From contig NZ_SUMB01000010.1 of assembly GCF_005048155.1 (NCBI RefSeq), forward strand, positions 326,641 to 390,640: a DNA stretch of 64,000 nt. Reading direction: 5' to 3'. The stretch comes from Streptomyces piniterrae (GTDB lineage: Bacteria > Actinomycetota > Actinomycetes > Streptomycetales > Streptomycetaceae). The notes beneath the pieces are model-generated. The model was given only the letters and a program-made list of their open reading frames with translations. It made no database searches and was not told the origin of the DNA. Every line of letters starts with the position of its first letter. Positions within the stretch are counted from its first letter, which is position 1. Positions 43,629-52,473 of this stretch are shown piece by piece. A program made the position numbers and the translations under genes.

Positions 43629-44123
43629 CTATCTCGTTCCCCAGGTGTAGGTCTGCTTCCGGAGCTTGAGGTAAACGAAGCTCTCGGTGGATCGGACGCC
43701 GGGCAGCGTGCGGATCCGCTTGTTGATCATTTCCAGGAGGTGATCGTCGTCCTCGCAGACGATCTCGATGATGAGATCGAAGGAGCCTGCGGTCATGACG
43801 ACGTATTCGACTTCTTCCATGGTCGTCAGGGCGTCGGCCACGGGATCGAGGTCGCCCTCGACGTTGATGCCGACCATTGCCTGTCGCCGGAAACCGACCG
43901 TGAGGGGGTCGGTGACGGCGACGATCTGCATCACGCCTTGGTCGAGCAGTTTCTGTACGCGCTGCCGTACCGCCGCCTCGGACAGGCCCACGGCCTTGCC
44001 GATCGCGGCGTACGGACGGCGTCCGTCTTCCTGGAGCTGCTCGATGATCGCCAGGGAGACGGAGTCGATCGACGGAGTGCCGGTTCTGTCATGACTGTTA
44101 CGAGGAGGCGCCACGTCATTCAC
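43629..44123 (-). CDS. Lrp/AsnC-family transcriptional regulator
   Basis: Regulator of 164 residues: N-terminal helix-turn-helix (SLAIIEQLQEDGRRPYAAIGKAVGLSEAAVRQRVQKL, key part GLSEAAVRQRV) and a C-terminal RAM ligand domain (VEYVVMTAGSFDLIIEIVCEDDDHLLEMIN). GTG 44123. It is divergent from the aldehyde dehydrogenase gene across a 170-bp, relatively AT-rich gap and co-transcribed with the aminotransferase gene. The natural guess is control of these flanking polyamine genes in response to an amine or amino acid. Confidence 0.92.
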   Translation of the reverse strand: MNDVAPPRNSHDRTGTPSIDSVSLAIIEQLQEDGRRPYAAIGKAVGLSEAAVRQRVQKLLDQGVMQIVAVTDPLTVGFRRQAMVGINVEGDLDPVADALTTMEEVEYVVMTAGSFDLIIEIVCEDDDHLLEMINKRIRTLPGVRSTESFVYLKLRKQTYTWGTR

Positions 44124-44293
44124 TGTGCACGAGCCTCGTCAGTATGGCAACCCCAAATCAATGAAATCAGTCGTGTCGCGATCAGAATTTCACCGATTCC
44201 GTTGTTCGTGGGGGGTGGGTGTGTTGAAAACGTCGAGTTCATGGCTAGGCTGGGTGTCTCAACCACCGGACATCTGACTGAAGGGGGCGCACA

Positions 44294-45748
44294 GTGACCA
44301 CCGCACTGCGTCGTCTGCGCAACTACATCGACGGGGAGTTCCGGGACGCCGCCGACGGCCGGACCACGGAGGTGGTCAACCCCGCGACAGGTGAGGCCTA
44401 CGCCACCGCCCCTCTGTCGGCCGCCGCCGACGTGGACGCGGCCATGGCCGCCGCCGAGGCCGCCTTCCCCGCCTGGCGCGACCTGATCCCGGCCGAGCGC
44501 CAGAAGGTCCTGCTCAAGATCGCCGACCGCTTCGAGGAGCGTGCCGAGGAACTGATCGCCGCCGAGTCCGAGAACTGCGGCAAGCCGATCGCCCTCGTAC
44601 GCTCCGAGGAAATCCCGCCGATGGTGGACCAGATCCGCTTCTTCGCGGGCGCCGCCCGGATGCTGGAGGGCCGCTCGGCCGGCGAGTACATGGACGGCTT
44701 CACCTCCATCATCCGGCGTGAGCCGGTCGGCGTCTGCGCCCAGGTCGCACCCTGGAACTACCCGATGATGATGGCCGTGTGGAAGTTCGCGCCGGCCCTG
44801 GCCGCGGGCAACACCGTCGTCATCAAGCCGTCCGACACCACCCCCGCCTCGACGGTGCTCATCGCCGACATCATCGGCAGCGTGCTGGACGAACTCGGCC
44901 ACTCCCGCGGCGTGTTCAACGTCATCTGCGGTGACCGCGAGACCGGCCGCCTGATGGTCGAGCACAAGGTCCCCGCGATGGCCTCGATCACCGGCTCGGT
45001 CCGTGCCGGTATGCAGGTCGCCGAGTCCGCGTCCAAGGACCTGAAGCGGGTCCACCTGGAACTGGGCGGCAAGGCGCCGGTCGTCGTCTTCGAGGACACC
45101 GACATCGCCAAGGCCGTCGAGGACATCTCGGTCGCCGGTTACTTCAACGCCGGCCAGGACTGTACGGCCGCCACCCGGGTGCTCGTCCAGGACTCCATCC
45201 ACGACGAGTTCGTCGCCGCGCTGGCCAAGGCCGCCGCGGAGACCAAGACCGGTGCGGTCGACGACGAGGACGTGCTGTACGGCCCGCTCAACAACGCCAA
45301 CCAGCTCAAGCAGGTCAAGGGCTTCATCGAGCGGCTGCCCGCACACGCCAAGATCGAGGCCGGCGGCGAGCAGGTCGGCGAGAAGGGCTACTTCTTCGCC
45401 CCGACCGTCGTCTCGGGCCTCAAGCAGGAGGACGAGATCGTCCAGCAGGAGGTCTTCGGCCCGGTCATCACCGTCCAGTCCTTCAGCGACGAGAAGCAGG
45501 CGGTGGAGTGGGCCAACGGCGTCGAGTACGCCCTGGCGTCCTCGGTGTGGACGAAGGACCACGCCCGCGCCATGCGGATGTCCAAGAGCCTCGACTTCGG
45601 CTGCGTCTGGATCAACACCCACATCCCGCTGGTCGCCGAGATGCCGCACGGCGGATTCAAGAAGTCCGGCTACGGCAAGGACCTTTCGGCCTACGGCTTC
45701 GACGACTACACCCGCATCAAGCACGTGATGACCTCGCTGGACGGCTGA
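44294..45748 (+). CDS. aldehyde dehydrogenase, probable gamma-aminobutyraldehyde dehydrogenase
   Basis: NAD(P)-dependent aldehyde dehydrogenase, 484 residues. Catalytic cysteine in GQDCTAATR, glutamate in ELGGKAP, and cofactor-site PWNYP are all present. The ending MPHGGFKKSGYGKDLSAYGFDDYTRIKHVM is typical of PatD/gamma-aminobutyraldehyde dehydrogenases. The GTG has GAAGGGGG upstream. Together with the divergent aminotransferase it would oxidise the aminoaldehyde made from putrescine to GABA. ACCGGACAT at 44265-44273 also occurs in the gabT upstream palindrome. Confidence 0.9.
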   Translation: MTTALRRLRNYIDGEFRDAADGRTTEVVNPATGEAYATAPLSAAADVDAAMAAAEAAFPAWRDLIPAERQKVLLKIADRFEERAEELIAAESENCGKPIALVRSEEIPPMVDQIRFFAGAARMLEGRSAGEYMDGFTSIIRREPVGVCAQVAPWNYPMMMAVWKFAPALAAGNTVVIKPSDTTPASTVLIADIIGSVLDELGHSRGVFNVICGDRETGRLMVEHKVPAMASITGSVRAGMQVAESASKDLKRVHLELGGKAPVVVFEDTDIAKAVEDISVAGYFNAGQDCTAATRVLVQDSIHDEFVAALAKAAAETKTGAVDDEDVLYGPLNNANQLKQVKGFIERLPAHAKIEAGGEQVGEKGYFFAPTVVSGLKQEDEIVQQEVFGPVITVQSFSDEKQAVEWANGVEYALASSVWTKDHARAMRMSKSLDFGCVWINTHIPLVAEMPHGGFKKSGYGKDLSAYGFDDYTRIKHVMTSLDG

Positions 45749-45760
45749 GCCGCAAGGGTC

Positions 45761-45815
45761 CCCGTAAGGCGAACCCGTAAGGCGGATCCGAAGGCGAACT
45801 CGTAACGCGGATCCG
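45761..45815. repeat. 13-14-bp imperfect tandem repeats
   Basis: About four units of the form CCCGTAAGGCG(G)A(A/T) directly after the aldehyde dehydrogenase stop (for example CCCGTAAGGCGAA at 45761 and CTCGTAACGCGGAT near 45799). No coding role is seen. Confidence 0.65.
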
Positions 45816-45859
45816 GGGGTTCACACCGTCGGGCGGCGCGGACCGCTCGACACACCGTC

Positions 45860-45910
45860 GCGGGCGGAGGCCCGGCAACTGACGATCTGTCTCTTGCCGC
45901 CTCCGCCCGC
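45860..45910 (+). promoter_or_regulatory. 12-bp inverted repeat ahead of the first PotD-like gene
   Basis: GCGGGCGGAGGC (45860-45871) and GCCTCCGCCCGC (45899-45910) flank a 27-nt loop and end 20 bp before the start codon. It may be a transcription terminator for the aldehyde dehydrogenase gene or a leader structure of the binding-protein mRNA. Confidence 0.55.
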
Positions 45911-45930
45911 GGCACGTGAGAGTGCCGACC

Positions 45931-47112
45931 ATGGCTGATCTTTCGCGGCGTTCGCTGCTCCGGGGCATGGGCGGAATCGGTTCGGCGGGGGCGCTGGCCG
46001 CCGTGGCCGGCTGCGGGGTGCCGCCCGCGTACGTCGAGGCCGCGGACCGCGCCGCCGGGGACCGCTCGGACCGGGACCGGAAGCTCGTCTTCGCCAACTG
46101 GCCGCTCTACATCGACGTCGACGACCACGACGCACAGCGCCGGCCCACCCTGGACGCGTTCCGGCGGCGCACCGGTATCTCCGTCACCTACACCGAGGAG
46201 ATCAACGACAACGACGAGTTCTTCGGGAAGATCAGCCCCGCGCTGATGAACCACCAGCCCACCGGCCGCGACCTGATCGTCATCAGCGACTGGATGTGCG
46301 CCCGGTTCGTCCGGCTGGGCTGGGTCCAGGAGATGGACCGGGCGGCCCAGCCCCATGTCACCGAGAACCTCGATCCGCTGCTGCTCTCCCCGCACTTCGA
46401 CCCCGGCCGCAGGCACTCCGTGCCCTGGCAGTCCGGGATCACCGGCATCGCGTACAACCGCAAGAAGCTCGGCCGGGAGATCCGGCACACCGCCGACCTG
46501 TGGAAAGACGATCTGCGCGGCCGGGTCAGCCTGCTCTCCGGCCTCGACGAGGCGTTCGCGATGCTGATGCAGGGCGACGGCGTGGACATCACCCGCTGGA
46601 CCGCCGACGACTTCCACCGGATGACCGACCGGGTGCGCGCCCTCGTCCGCAAGGGGCACATCCGGCGGTTCACCGGCAACGACTACATCAAGGACCTGGA
46701 CTCCGGTGACGTGCTCGCCGCACAGGCCTACTCCGGCGATGTGATCCAACTCCAGGCGGACAACCCCGACATCGAGTTCGTGGTGCCGGAGGAAGGCGCC
46801 GAGCTGTGGGCGGAGAGCCTGATGATCCCCGACCTCGCGGATCACAAGCGCAACGCGGAGCGGCTGATCGACTACTACTACCGGCCGGAGGTCGCCGCGG
46901 ACCTGGCCGCCTGGGTCAACTACGTCTGCCCCGTTCCCGCCGCGCGCGACATCCTCGCCTCCTCCAAGGACAAGGAACGCGCCGCACTCGCCGAGGATCC
47001 GCTGATCTTCCCCGACGACGCGATACGCAAGCGGCTGGCGATCGCCCGGGACATCACGTCCAAGGAGCGGGCGGGGTTCGCCAAGGAGTGGAACGGGATC
47101 GTGGGGTTGTAG
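45931..47112 (+). CDS. polyamine-binding lipoprotein (PotD-like), copy 1
   Basis: Solute-binding protein of a spermidine/putrescine-type ABC importer, 393 residues. Twin-arginine signal SRRSLLRGMGG with lipobox VAGC. The mature protein shows LVFANWPLYIDVD, YTEEINDNDEFFGKI, DLIVISDWMCARFVRLGW, RRFTGNDYIKDL and NYVCPVPAARDIL. It is clearly paralogous to the copy at 55123. The ATG 45931 is chosen over GTG 45916 because it fits the signal peptide. No transporter genes adjoin it, so it may share PotABC with copy 2 or have another partner. Confidence 0.9.
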   Translation: MADLSRRSLLRGMGGIGSAGALAAVAGCGVPPAYVEAADRAAGDRSDRDRKLVFANWPLYIDVDDHDAQRRPTLDAFRRRTGISVTYTEEINDNDEFFGKISPALMNHQPTGRDLIVISDWMCARFVRLGWVQEMDRAAQPHVTENLDPLLLSPHFDPGRRHSVPWQSGITGIAYNRKKLGREIRHTADLWKDDLRGRVSLLSGLDEAFAMLMQGDGVDITRWTADDFHRMTDRVRALVRKGHIRRFTGNDYIKDLDSGDVLAAQAYSGDVIQLQADNPDIEFVVPEEGAELWAESLMIPDLADHKRNAERLIDYYYRPEVAADLAAWVNYVCPVPAARDILASSKDKERAALAEDPLIFPDDAIRKRLAIARDITSKERAGFAKEWNGIVGL

Positions 47113-47169
47113 GGGGTGGCGCTGTACGGGGTGGGGCTCGCCGTGAGGTGGGGCTCGCCGTGGGGGCCG

Positions 47170-48156
47170 TCAGAGGTGCGTGGTGCCTGGTACGGCGCGT
47201 CGCCGGACCAGCAGACCGCCCAGCGGGGTGCGCCGGTGCAGGACGGCTCGTCCGGCGCGGACCGAGGTGATCAGGCCCGCGCCGCGCAGTGCCGCGGTGT
47301 GGGTGGAGGCGGTCGCATTGCTGACGCGCAGCCGCCGGGCGAGTTCGCTGGTGCTGTGCTCCTCGGCGAGCAGCAGCAGCATGGCGAAGCGGGTCCGTCC
47401 GAGCACTCCGGCCAGCGCGTCGTCCGTGCGGCCCGGTCCGGCGGACGGGAGCGGCAGGCCCGGACCGGCGGGATAGGTCACGGCCACCGGGCTGTCGGGC
47501 AGGTCGGAGACCAGGGGGTGGCCGGTCCAGTGGAAGGTGGGCAGAAGCAGCACACCGCGACCGCGCAGCTCGATGTCCCGCCCGCCGGGAGCCGCGAACT
47601 CCCAGACGTCGTCGCGTAGTCGGGAGCCGGGGACGGCTTCCGCGAGAGCGGCTCCGATGCCGTGCTCGGCCGTGGCCAGGGCATGGCGGGTGAACTCCGC
47701 CTGGTGCAGGTCCTGCACCAACGGCCATACCGGGCGCAGCACCGTGTCGAAGGCCGCGTGCTGGGCGCGACGGAGGAGTTGCCAGGCGTCGGCGTCCCCT
47801 CGGTGCAGATCGTGGATCCATGGCGGAGCGGGGGACGGGCGGCGGGCGTACACCCGCTCGATCTCGGCACGGACCACGTCGGGGCGGGACGCTCGGACGG
47901 TGTCCAGCCCCTCCTTCAGGGTCTCGCTGAACACGTCGATGAAGCTGGGGGCTTCGACGCCGGGGACCAGGTCTCGCAGCGGCAGCACGGTGACCGGCAA
48001 GGAGTGGAGCAGCCGCTGTCTCCAGCGGCCGAAAAGCAGCCCGTCGTCGCGGACGCACATCTTCAGCAGGGCCGTGTTCAGCTCCTGCAGCGGGGCCGGC
48101 CGGGACGCGAACCGGACCCGGGCGAAGTCGGCCGCGGTGAAGTGGATCCGGATCAC
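47170..48156 (-). CDS. winged-helix (ArsR-like) regulator with N-terminal extension
   Basis: Protein of about 328 residues. The C-terminal 85 residues are an ArsR-like winged helix: LGRTRFAMLLLLAEEHSTSELARRLRVSNATASTHTAALRGAGLI. The N-terminal ~240 residues (VIRIHFTAADFARVRFASRPAPLQELN onwards) match the Streptomyces family of putative regulators with this domain order; the ligand is unknown. GTG 48156 is chosen because GGGGAGAG lies just upstream and the family begins there. A set of 10-bp repeats lies 85 bp upstream, between it and the divergent hydrolase gene. Confidence 0.8.
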   Translation of the reverse strand: MIRIHFTAADFARVRFASRPAPLQELNTALLKMCVRDDGLLFGRWRQRLLHSLPVTVLPLRDLVPGVEAPSFIDVFSETLKEGLDTVRASRPDVVRAEIERVYARRPSPAPPWIHDLHRGDADAWQLLRRAQHAAFDTVLRPVWPLVQDLHQAEFTRHALATAEHGIGAALAEAVPGSRLRDDVWEFAAPGGRDIELRGRGVLLLPTFHWTGHPLVSDLPDSPVAVTYPAGPGLPLPSAGPGRTDDALAGVLGRTRFAMLLLLAEEHSTSELARRLRVSNATASTHTAALRGAGLITSVRAGRAVLHRRTPLGGLLVRRRAVPGTTHL

Positions 48157-48240
48157 TACTCTCCCCGGGCGCCGCCGCGCCATCGTTTCGGACAGGGGCT
48201 GAACGATCGACCGCGCACCCCGCCGGACGTCAGCATTCGG

Positions 48241-48300
48241 GTCATGCCCGGTCATCGACAGTCATGGACAGCCGTGGACAGTCATGGGCGGCCGTGCCTG
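48241..48300. promoter_or_regulatory. six 10-bp direct repeats between divergent genes
   Basis: Consecutive decamers GTCATGCCCG, GTCATCGACA, GTCATGGACA, GCCGTGGACA, GTCATGGGCG, GCCGTGCCTG share the consensus GTCATGGACA. The exact 10-bp period puts each copy on the same face of the helix. Position between the winged-helix regulator (start 48156) and the hydrolase gene (start 48366) suggests an operator array. Confidence 0.6.
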
Positions 48301-48365
48301 CTGCATTCACTCAGGGGGCCGCCGGAAGGGCAAGGACCGACGTCACAGAGGTGCGAGGGGGAGCC

Positions 48366-49736
48366 ATGGTTCAGAAGAAGACCGGCGGGGACGAGGGTAC
48401 GGGCTACCCGGCCGCCGGGGCGGTCGTGGGCCGACGGGCCGTCACCAGGTCGGCAGTGCTGGGGGCTTCCACACTGGGCGCCTCGCTGGTGCTCGCGGGC
48501 TGCGGCGGTGCCGGCGGAGGAGATACGGGCGCCGCGACGGGGCGGCAGGGGAAGGCGGGTGCCCCTAAGACACCCGGCCCGAAGGCGGGGACGGGGGAGG
48601 GGGGCGGGCGCACCGTGCGGCTGCCGGCGCCGACCGGCCCGCATCAGGTCGGGGTCACCACGCTCCATCTGGTCGATCGCACCCGGCGCGACCCGTGGGA
48701 CCCGAAGATTCCCGTCCGGGAAGTGATGGTCGACGTGTTCTATCCGGCCCGCACCGTCCGCGGTCATCCGGTCGCGCGGCAGATGACCGAGGGGGCCGCG
48801 GGCATGTTCAAGATGATCGATGTTTCCGTGCACCGGCTGCCGAAGAAGGGCGTGAACTGGGCGGCCACCACGACCCATTCCCATGCGGGAGCGCCGGCCG
48901 CGGCTCCCGCGCGGAGCGCGCGGCGGCCGGTGCTGCTCTACACCCCGGGAGGCGGGGACCCGCGCACCATGGGCACCGGGGTCGCCGAAGAACTGGCCAG
49001 TCACGGCTATGTGGTGGTGATCATCGATCACCCCGGCGACGCCGGCGAGGTCGAGTTCCCGAACACGACGGCGGAGCGGCCGGAGAGGATCCGGCCCACC
49101 GTTTTCCGCGCCGATCCCCGGAGGGACCCGAAGATCTTCCGCACCGTGATTCATACCCGGATCGCGGATATCCGGTTTGTGCTGGACCAGTTGGAGGTGC
49201 TGGCGGCCGGGCGGAATCCCGACGCGGAAGGGCGCGCGCTGCCGGAGCACCTGGATCGCGTGCTGGACCTGCGGCGGGTGGGCGTCTATGGCCACTCGGC
49301 CGGCGGGACGGCCGCGGCCGAGGCGCTGTACGAGGACCGGCGGATCGCCGCGGCGGTCAACCTGGAGGGCTATCTGGACTACCCGCCGGACAAGCCCGGC
49401 CGGGAAGGAAAGCTCTTCCCGGTCGCCCGGCACGGGGTGGACCGGCCGCTGCTCCTGGTCGGCACCGACGGTTTCCCCGAAAGGAGGGCCCTGGGGCGTT
49501 CGTGGTCGGCCATGCTCGCGCATCCGGGCGGACGCACCCGCCGGACGCAGCTGGACAGCGCCGCGCACTGGGTGTTCACCGACTACGCCGCCATGGCCCC
49601 CCAGTTGCAGGCCGCCGGGCTGATGACCGCCGACGACCGGAACCGGTTGGTCGGCGCGATCGATCCGGCGGAATCGGTGCCCCGGGTGCGGCATGACCTC
49701 CGCTCGTTCTTCGACAGGCAACTGCCCGCGGGCTGA
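48366..49736 (+). CDS. lipoprotein alpha/beta hydrolase (platelet-activating-factor acetylhydrolase-like)
   Basis: Exported hydrolase of 456 residues. A Tat-like signal (GRRAVTRSAVLGASTLGASLVLAGC) with lipobox LAGC, then a low-complexity linker. The alpha/beta core carries RPVLLYTPGGGDPRTMG, YVVVIIDHPGDAGEVEFP and the nucleophile serine in GVYGHSAGGTAAAEAL (about residue 308), with a late histidine in SAAHWVFTDYA as catalytic candidate. Family resembles PAF-acetylhydrolase/lipase-type esterases of Streptomyces. The ATG has GCGAGGGGG upstream. It is divergent from the regulator. Confidence 0.82.
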   Translation: MVQKKTGGDEGTGYPAAGAVVGRRAVTRSAVLGASTLGASLVLAGCGGAGGGDTGAATGRQGKAGAPKTPGPKAGTGEGGGRTVRLPAPTGPHQVGVTTLHLVDRTRRDPWDPKIPVREVMVDVFYPARTVRGHPVARQMTEGAAGMFKMIDVSVHRLPKKGVNWAATTTHSHAGAPAAAPARSARRPVLLYTPGGGDPRTMGTGVAEELASHGYVVVIIDHPGDAGEVEFPNTTAERPERIRPTVFRADPRRDPKIFRTVIHTRIADIRFVLDQLEVLAAGRNPDAEGRALPEHLDRVLDLRRVGVYGHSAGGTAAAEALYEDRRIAAAVNLEGYLDYPPDKPGREGKLFPVARHGVDRPLLLVGTDGFPERRALGRSWSAMLAHPGGRTRRTQLDSAAHWVFTDYAAMAPQLQAAGLMTADDRNRLVGAIDPAESVPRVRHDLRSFFDRQLPAG

Positions 49737-49763
49737 CGGGGGATGGCGGCCGACGCGGGCCGC

Positions 49764-50459
49764 TCACCCGTCCTCTCCCTCCGGGGTGGCTGAGTGCGGA
49801 TAGCCGATGGACTCGATGTCGTCGGAGAGCGCGTCCAGGGTGACCTCCGGGTTGAGGGCCATGACGATCTCGGGGGTCAACGGCCTGAGTGCGTAGAGGT
49901 GTTGTACGGCGGACAGCTCCGGCCGCGCCCCGTGGTACTCCTGCGCGAAGGCGTGGTAGGCGTCCGGCGTCGGGTCCAGCAGCAGCCGGAAGAGGCGGTC
50001 GGAGCCGTCCGGGTCGGGGTGGCCCTGGGGGAAGTCGATGTCCCCGGCCCGCCACACCGGACTGTCCGGCGTCCGCCACACACAGGCCGTCACCCTCGGC
50101 AGCCCGTCCTCGTCGCAGAACGCGGGTTCCGTGATGCCCGCCGACCGCAGCTCGTCCGGAATGCCGTCGCATATCCCCGGCCAGGTCCCGTCCGCGTCCC
50201 CGGCATACGGGCTCATCGGCGACTCGTGGTCGAAGCCGCGCAGACATGCCCCGGCCGGCACGAGGACCAGGGAGAAGTCGTCGCCCTGGCCGTTGTCCAT
50301 CGAGGCCATCTCCTGGGACGGGCCCCAGCGCCGGTCGAAGGAGTAGGAGCGAAGGAGGTGGTCGGGACTGAGGATCGCATCGAGCATGGCCAAGGACCGG
50401 CACAGGTCCCGCAGCACGGGAACGTCCGGCAGCCGGCTTACTACGTCGAGAACAGTCAC
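49764..50459 (-). CDS. conserved hypothetical protein
   Basis: Acidic protein of 231 residues, not confidently assigned. Landmarks: LRSYSFDRRWGPSQEMASMDNGQGDDFSLV, GFDHESPMSPY, GDIDFPQGHPDPDGSDRLFRLLLD, and LRPLTPEIVMALNPEVTL. I recognise these blocks from conserved bacterial proteins of unknown role. The start is uncertain: GTG 50459 has GGAGG only 1-2 nt before it, and ATG near 50387 (MLDAILSPDHLL) is possible. It is a neighbour of an Imm1-like gene, so an immunity-type or contact-related role can be suggested but not shown. Confidence 0.6.
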   Translation of the reverse strand: MTVLDVVSRLPDVPVLRDLCRSLAMLDAILSPDHLLRSYSFDRRWGPSQEMASMDNGQGDDFSLVLVPAGACLRGFDHESPMSPYAGDADGTWPGICDGIPDELRSAGITEPAFCDEDGLPRVTACVWRTPDSPVWRAGDIDFPQGHPDPDGSDRLFRLLLDPTPDAYHAFAQEYHGARPELSAVQHLYALRPLTPEIVMALNPEVTLDALSDDIESIGYPHSATPEGEDG

Positions 50460-50785
50460 CCCTCCATGAAAGCGCAGAGGTCTGACAACGGACCGATTCC
50501 TGCCGGATGGGACAAGTTCTCGACAATGTGGCAAGTCCCCGCCCGGCAGGGCGACTTCTGCCGCGGTGCGCCGCCGGCACCGTCCCGACGACCACCGTCC
50601 GCGGCCGGAAGTGTGCAGGTCAGGGCGCGGCGACCGTATGCTCCGCACATGAGCCGCAGCCCGCTCCGCGCCCGGGTCCCCACCTCGGCCCGCGCCAAGC
50701 AAGGTCCCCCCGCACCCTTTACGCCCCGTGCCCGCCAGGACTCCGTCCACGGGCCGGCGGGCTGCGGTCACCCGTGGCGTACGGC

Positions 50786-51259
50786 ATGAAGGCGGCGGTC
50801 AGCCGCTGGGAGGCGGGAATCTGCCGGTCGAGGGTGCTGCGCGACCCGGACCGCGCCGCGCTGGAGGCGGCGCTGGCGGAACTGGACGGCGACGTCTGTA
50901 CGGAACTCTCGCTCGACCGCTGGGAAGAGGGCGGCGGCTGCCTCACGATCAGCGGGGGGCCGGGCGTCTTTCTGGTGACCGGTGAGCGTGATGACGGCGC
51001 GCTGCTCCAGCTGTGCCGGGCGGGGGAGCGGACCGCGAACGCGGCGGGCTACCGGGCGCGCACGGGAGACCGCGGCGCCCGGCATCCGGACGAGGACCCG
51101 AACCACGTCCCCGAGGAGTCCGTCTGGCTGGTGTGCGGCGGCCAGGGCGCGTACTTCCCCGCGGACGAGCTGGTCGACGCGGCGGCCGCACGGTGGGCGG
51201 TCCGGCAGTTCCTCGCGGGCTTCCCGGACGGGCTCGGCGCGCCGTGGCGGGTGGAGTAG
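50786..51259 (+). CDS. Imm1-family immunity-like protein
   Basis: Small protein of 157 residues. The C-terminal pattern VWLVCGGQGAYFPADELVDAAAARWAVRQFLAGFPDGLGAPWRVE fits the Imm1 family, which in polymorphic toxin systems neutralises a cognate toxin (key parts: GGQGAYFPADELVD and AVRQFLAG). The middle TISGGPGVFLVTGERDDGALLQLC also fits. ATG 50786 or an in-frame GTG at 50774 can start it; neither has a ribosome site. No toxin gene is adjacent, so it is an orphan; such orphans are frequent in Streptomyces. Confidence 0.65.
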   Translation: MKAAVSRWEAGICRSRVLRDPDRAALEAALAELDGDVCTELSLDRWEEGGGCLTISGGPGVFLVTGERDDGALLQLCRAGERTANAAGYRARTGDRGARHPDEDPNHVPEESVWLVCGGQGAYFPADELVDAAAARWAVRQFLAGFPDGLGAPWRVE

Positions 51260-51337
51260 GCGGGGGCACGAGGGTGCCCGGCCGTCACCGCGCCTCCGGC
51301 CCGCACGGCCGCCCCGCCGCTCCGGCCGCCCGCCCGG

Positions 51338-52411
51338 CTACCCGCGCCAGCCGGCCGTGTAGGTGTCGATCTCGGCGGTGAGCCGGGCCTTGGCGGAGGC
51401 GTCCATGAAGGAGGCCGTGACGGCGTTCTTGGCCAGGTCGGCCAGCCCGGTCCGGTCCAGCTCCAACAGCCGTGCGGCGACGCCGTATTCGGTGTTGAGG
51501 TCGGTGCCGAACATCGGCGGGTCGTCGCTGTTGATGGTGACCAGCACGCCGGCGTCGACCATCTCCTTTATCGGGTGCTCGTCCAGGGTGCGCACGGCCC
51601 GGGTGGCGATGTTGGAGGTGGGGCACACCTCCAACGGGATCCGGTGCTCGGCGAGATGGGCCAGCAGCGCGGGGTCCTGGGTGGCGCTGGTGCCGTGCCC
51701 GATGCGCTCGGCGCGGAGTGCGGTGAGGGCGTCCCAGATGGTGCCGGGGCCGGTCGTCTCACCGGCGTGCGGTACGGAGCGGAGGCCGGCCGCGATGGCG
51801 CGGTCGAAGTACGGCTTGAACTGCGGGCGCGGGACGCCGATTTCGGGGCCGCCGAGACCGAACGACACCAGGCCCTCGGGCTGCAGGTCGCAGGCGATCC
51901 GGGCGGTCTCCTCCGCGGCCGCCAGACCGGCCTCGCCGGGAATGTCGAAGCACCAGCGCAGCACCACGCCCAGCTCGGATTCCGCGGCCTTGCGGGCGTC
52001 CTCGATGGCCTCGACGAAGGCGGCGTCCGGGATGCCGCGGCTGGTCGAGCTGAAGGGGGTGATGGTCAGCTCGGCGTAGCGGATGTTCTGGCGCGCCATG
52101 TCCCGGGCGACCTCGTAGGTCAGCAGCCGGACGTCCTCGGAGTCGCGGATCAGGTCCACGACGGAGAGGTAGACCTCGATGAAGTGCGCGAAGTCGCGGA
52201 AGGTGAAGTAGTCGGCGAGCGCCTCGGGGTCGGTGGGGACGGCGGAGTCCGGGTGGCGGGCGGCCAGCTCGGACACGATCCGCGGAGAGGCCGATCCGAC
52301 GTGGTGGACATGCAGCTCAGCCTTGGGCAGGCCCGCGATGAATGCATCGAGATCGGACAACGGTTCCTCCAGGTCAAGGCGTGTGCGGCGGGTGCGGAAC
52401 GGACTGGCCAT
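51338..52411 (-). CDS. adenosine deaminase-family enzyme, likely aminodeoxyfutalosine deaminase
   Basis: Metal-dependent amidohydrolase of the adenosine deaminase fold (COG1816), 357 residues. Zinc and catalytic residues: HVH in AELHVHHVGSAS, HAGETTG, ERIGHGTSA, and the aspartates in NSDDPPMFGT. Proteins of this group in S. avermitilis (Sav2595, from memory) deaminate 6-amino-6-deoxyfutalosine in menaquinone synthesis rather than adenosine. The map position agrees with that gene. ATG 52411 gives a 20-residue hydrophilic lead before the fold. Adenosine cannot be excluded. Confidence 0.85.
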   Translation of the reverse strand: MASPFRTRRTRLDLEEPLSDLDAFIAGLPKAELHVHHVGSASPRIVSELAARHPDSAVPTDPEALADYFTFRDFAHFIEVYLSVVDLIRDSEDVRLLTYEVARDMARQNIRYAELTITPFSSTSRGIPDAAFVEAIEDARKAAESELGVVLRWCFDIPGEAGLAAAEETARIACDLQPEGLVSFGLGGPEIGVPRPQFKPYFDRAIAAGLRSVPHAGETTGPGTIWDALTALRAERIGHGTSATQDPALLAHLAEHRIPLEVCPTSNIATRAVRTLDEHPIKEMVDAGVLVTINSDDPPMFGTDLNTEYGVAARLLELDRTGLADLAKNAVTASFMDASAKARLTAEIDTYTAGWRG

Positions 52412-52473
52412 GGTATGCGGGGGCCGGCCGGCGGCGCGGGGCAGGGCTTGCGCACCCACGCGCCGCCGGCCCG

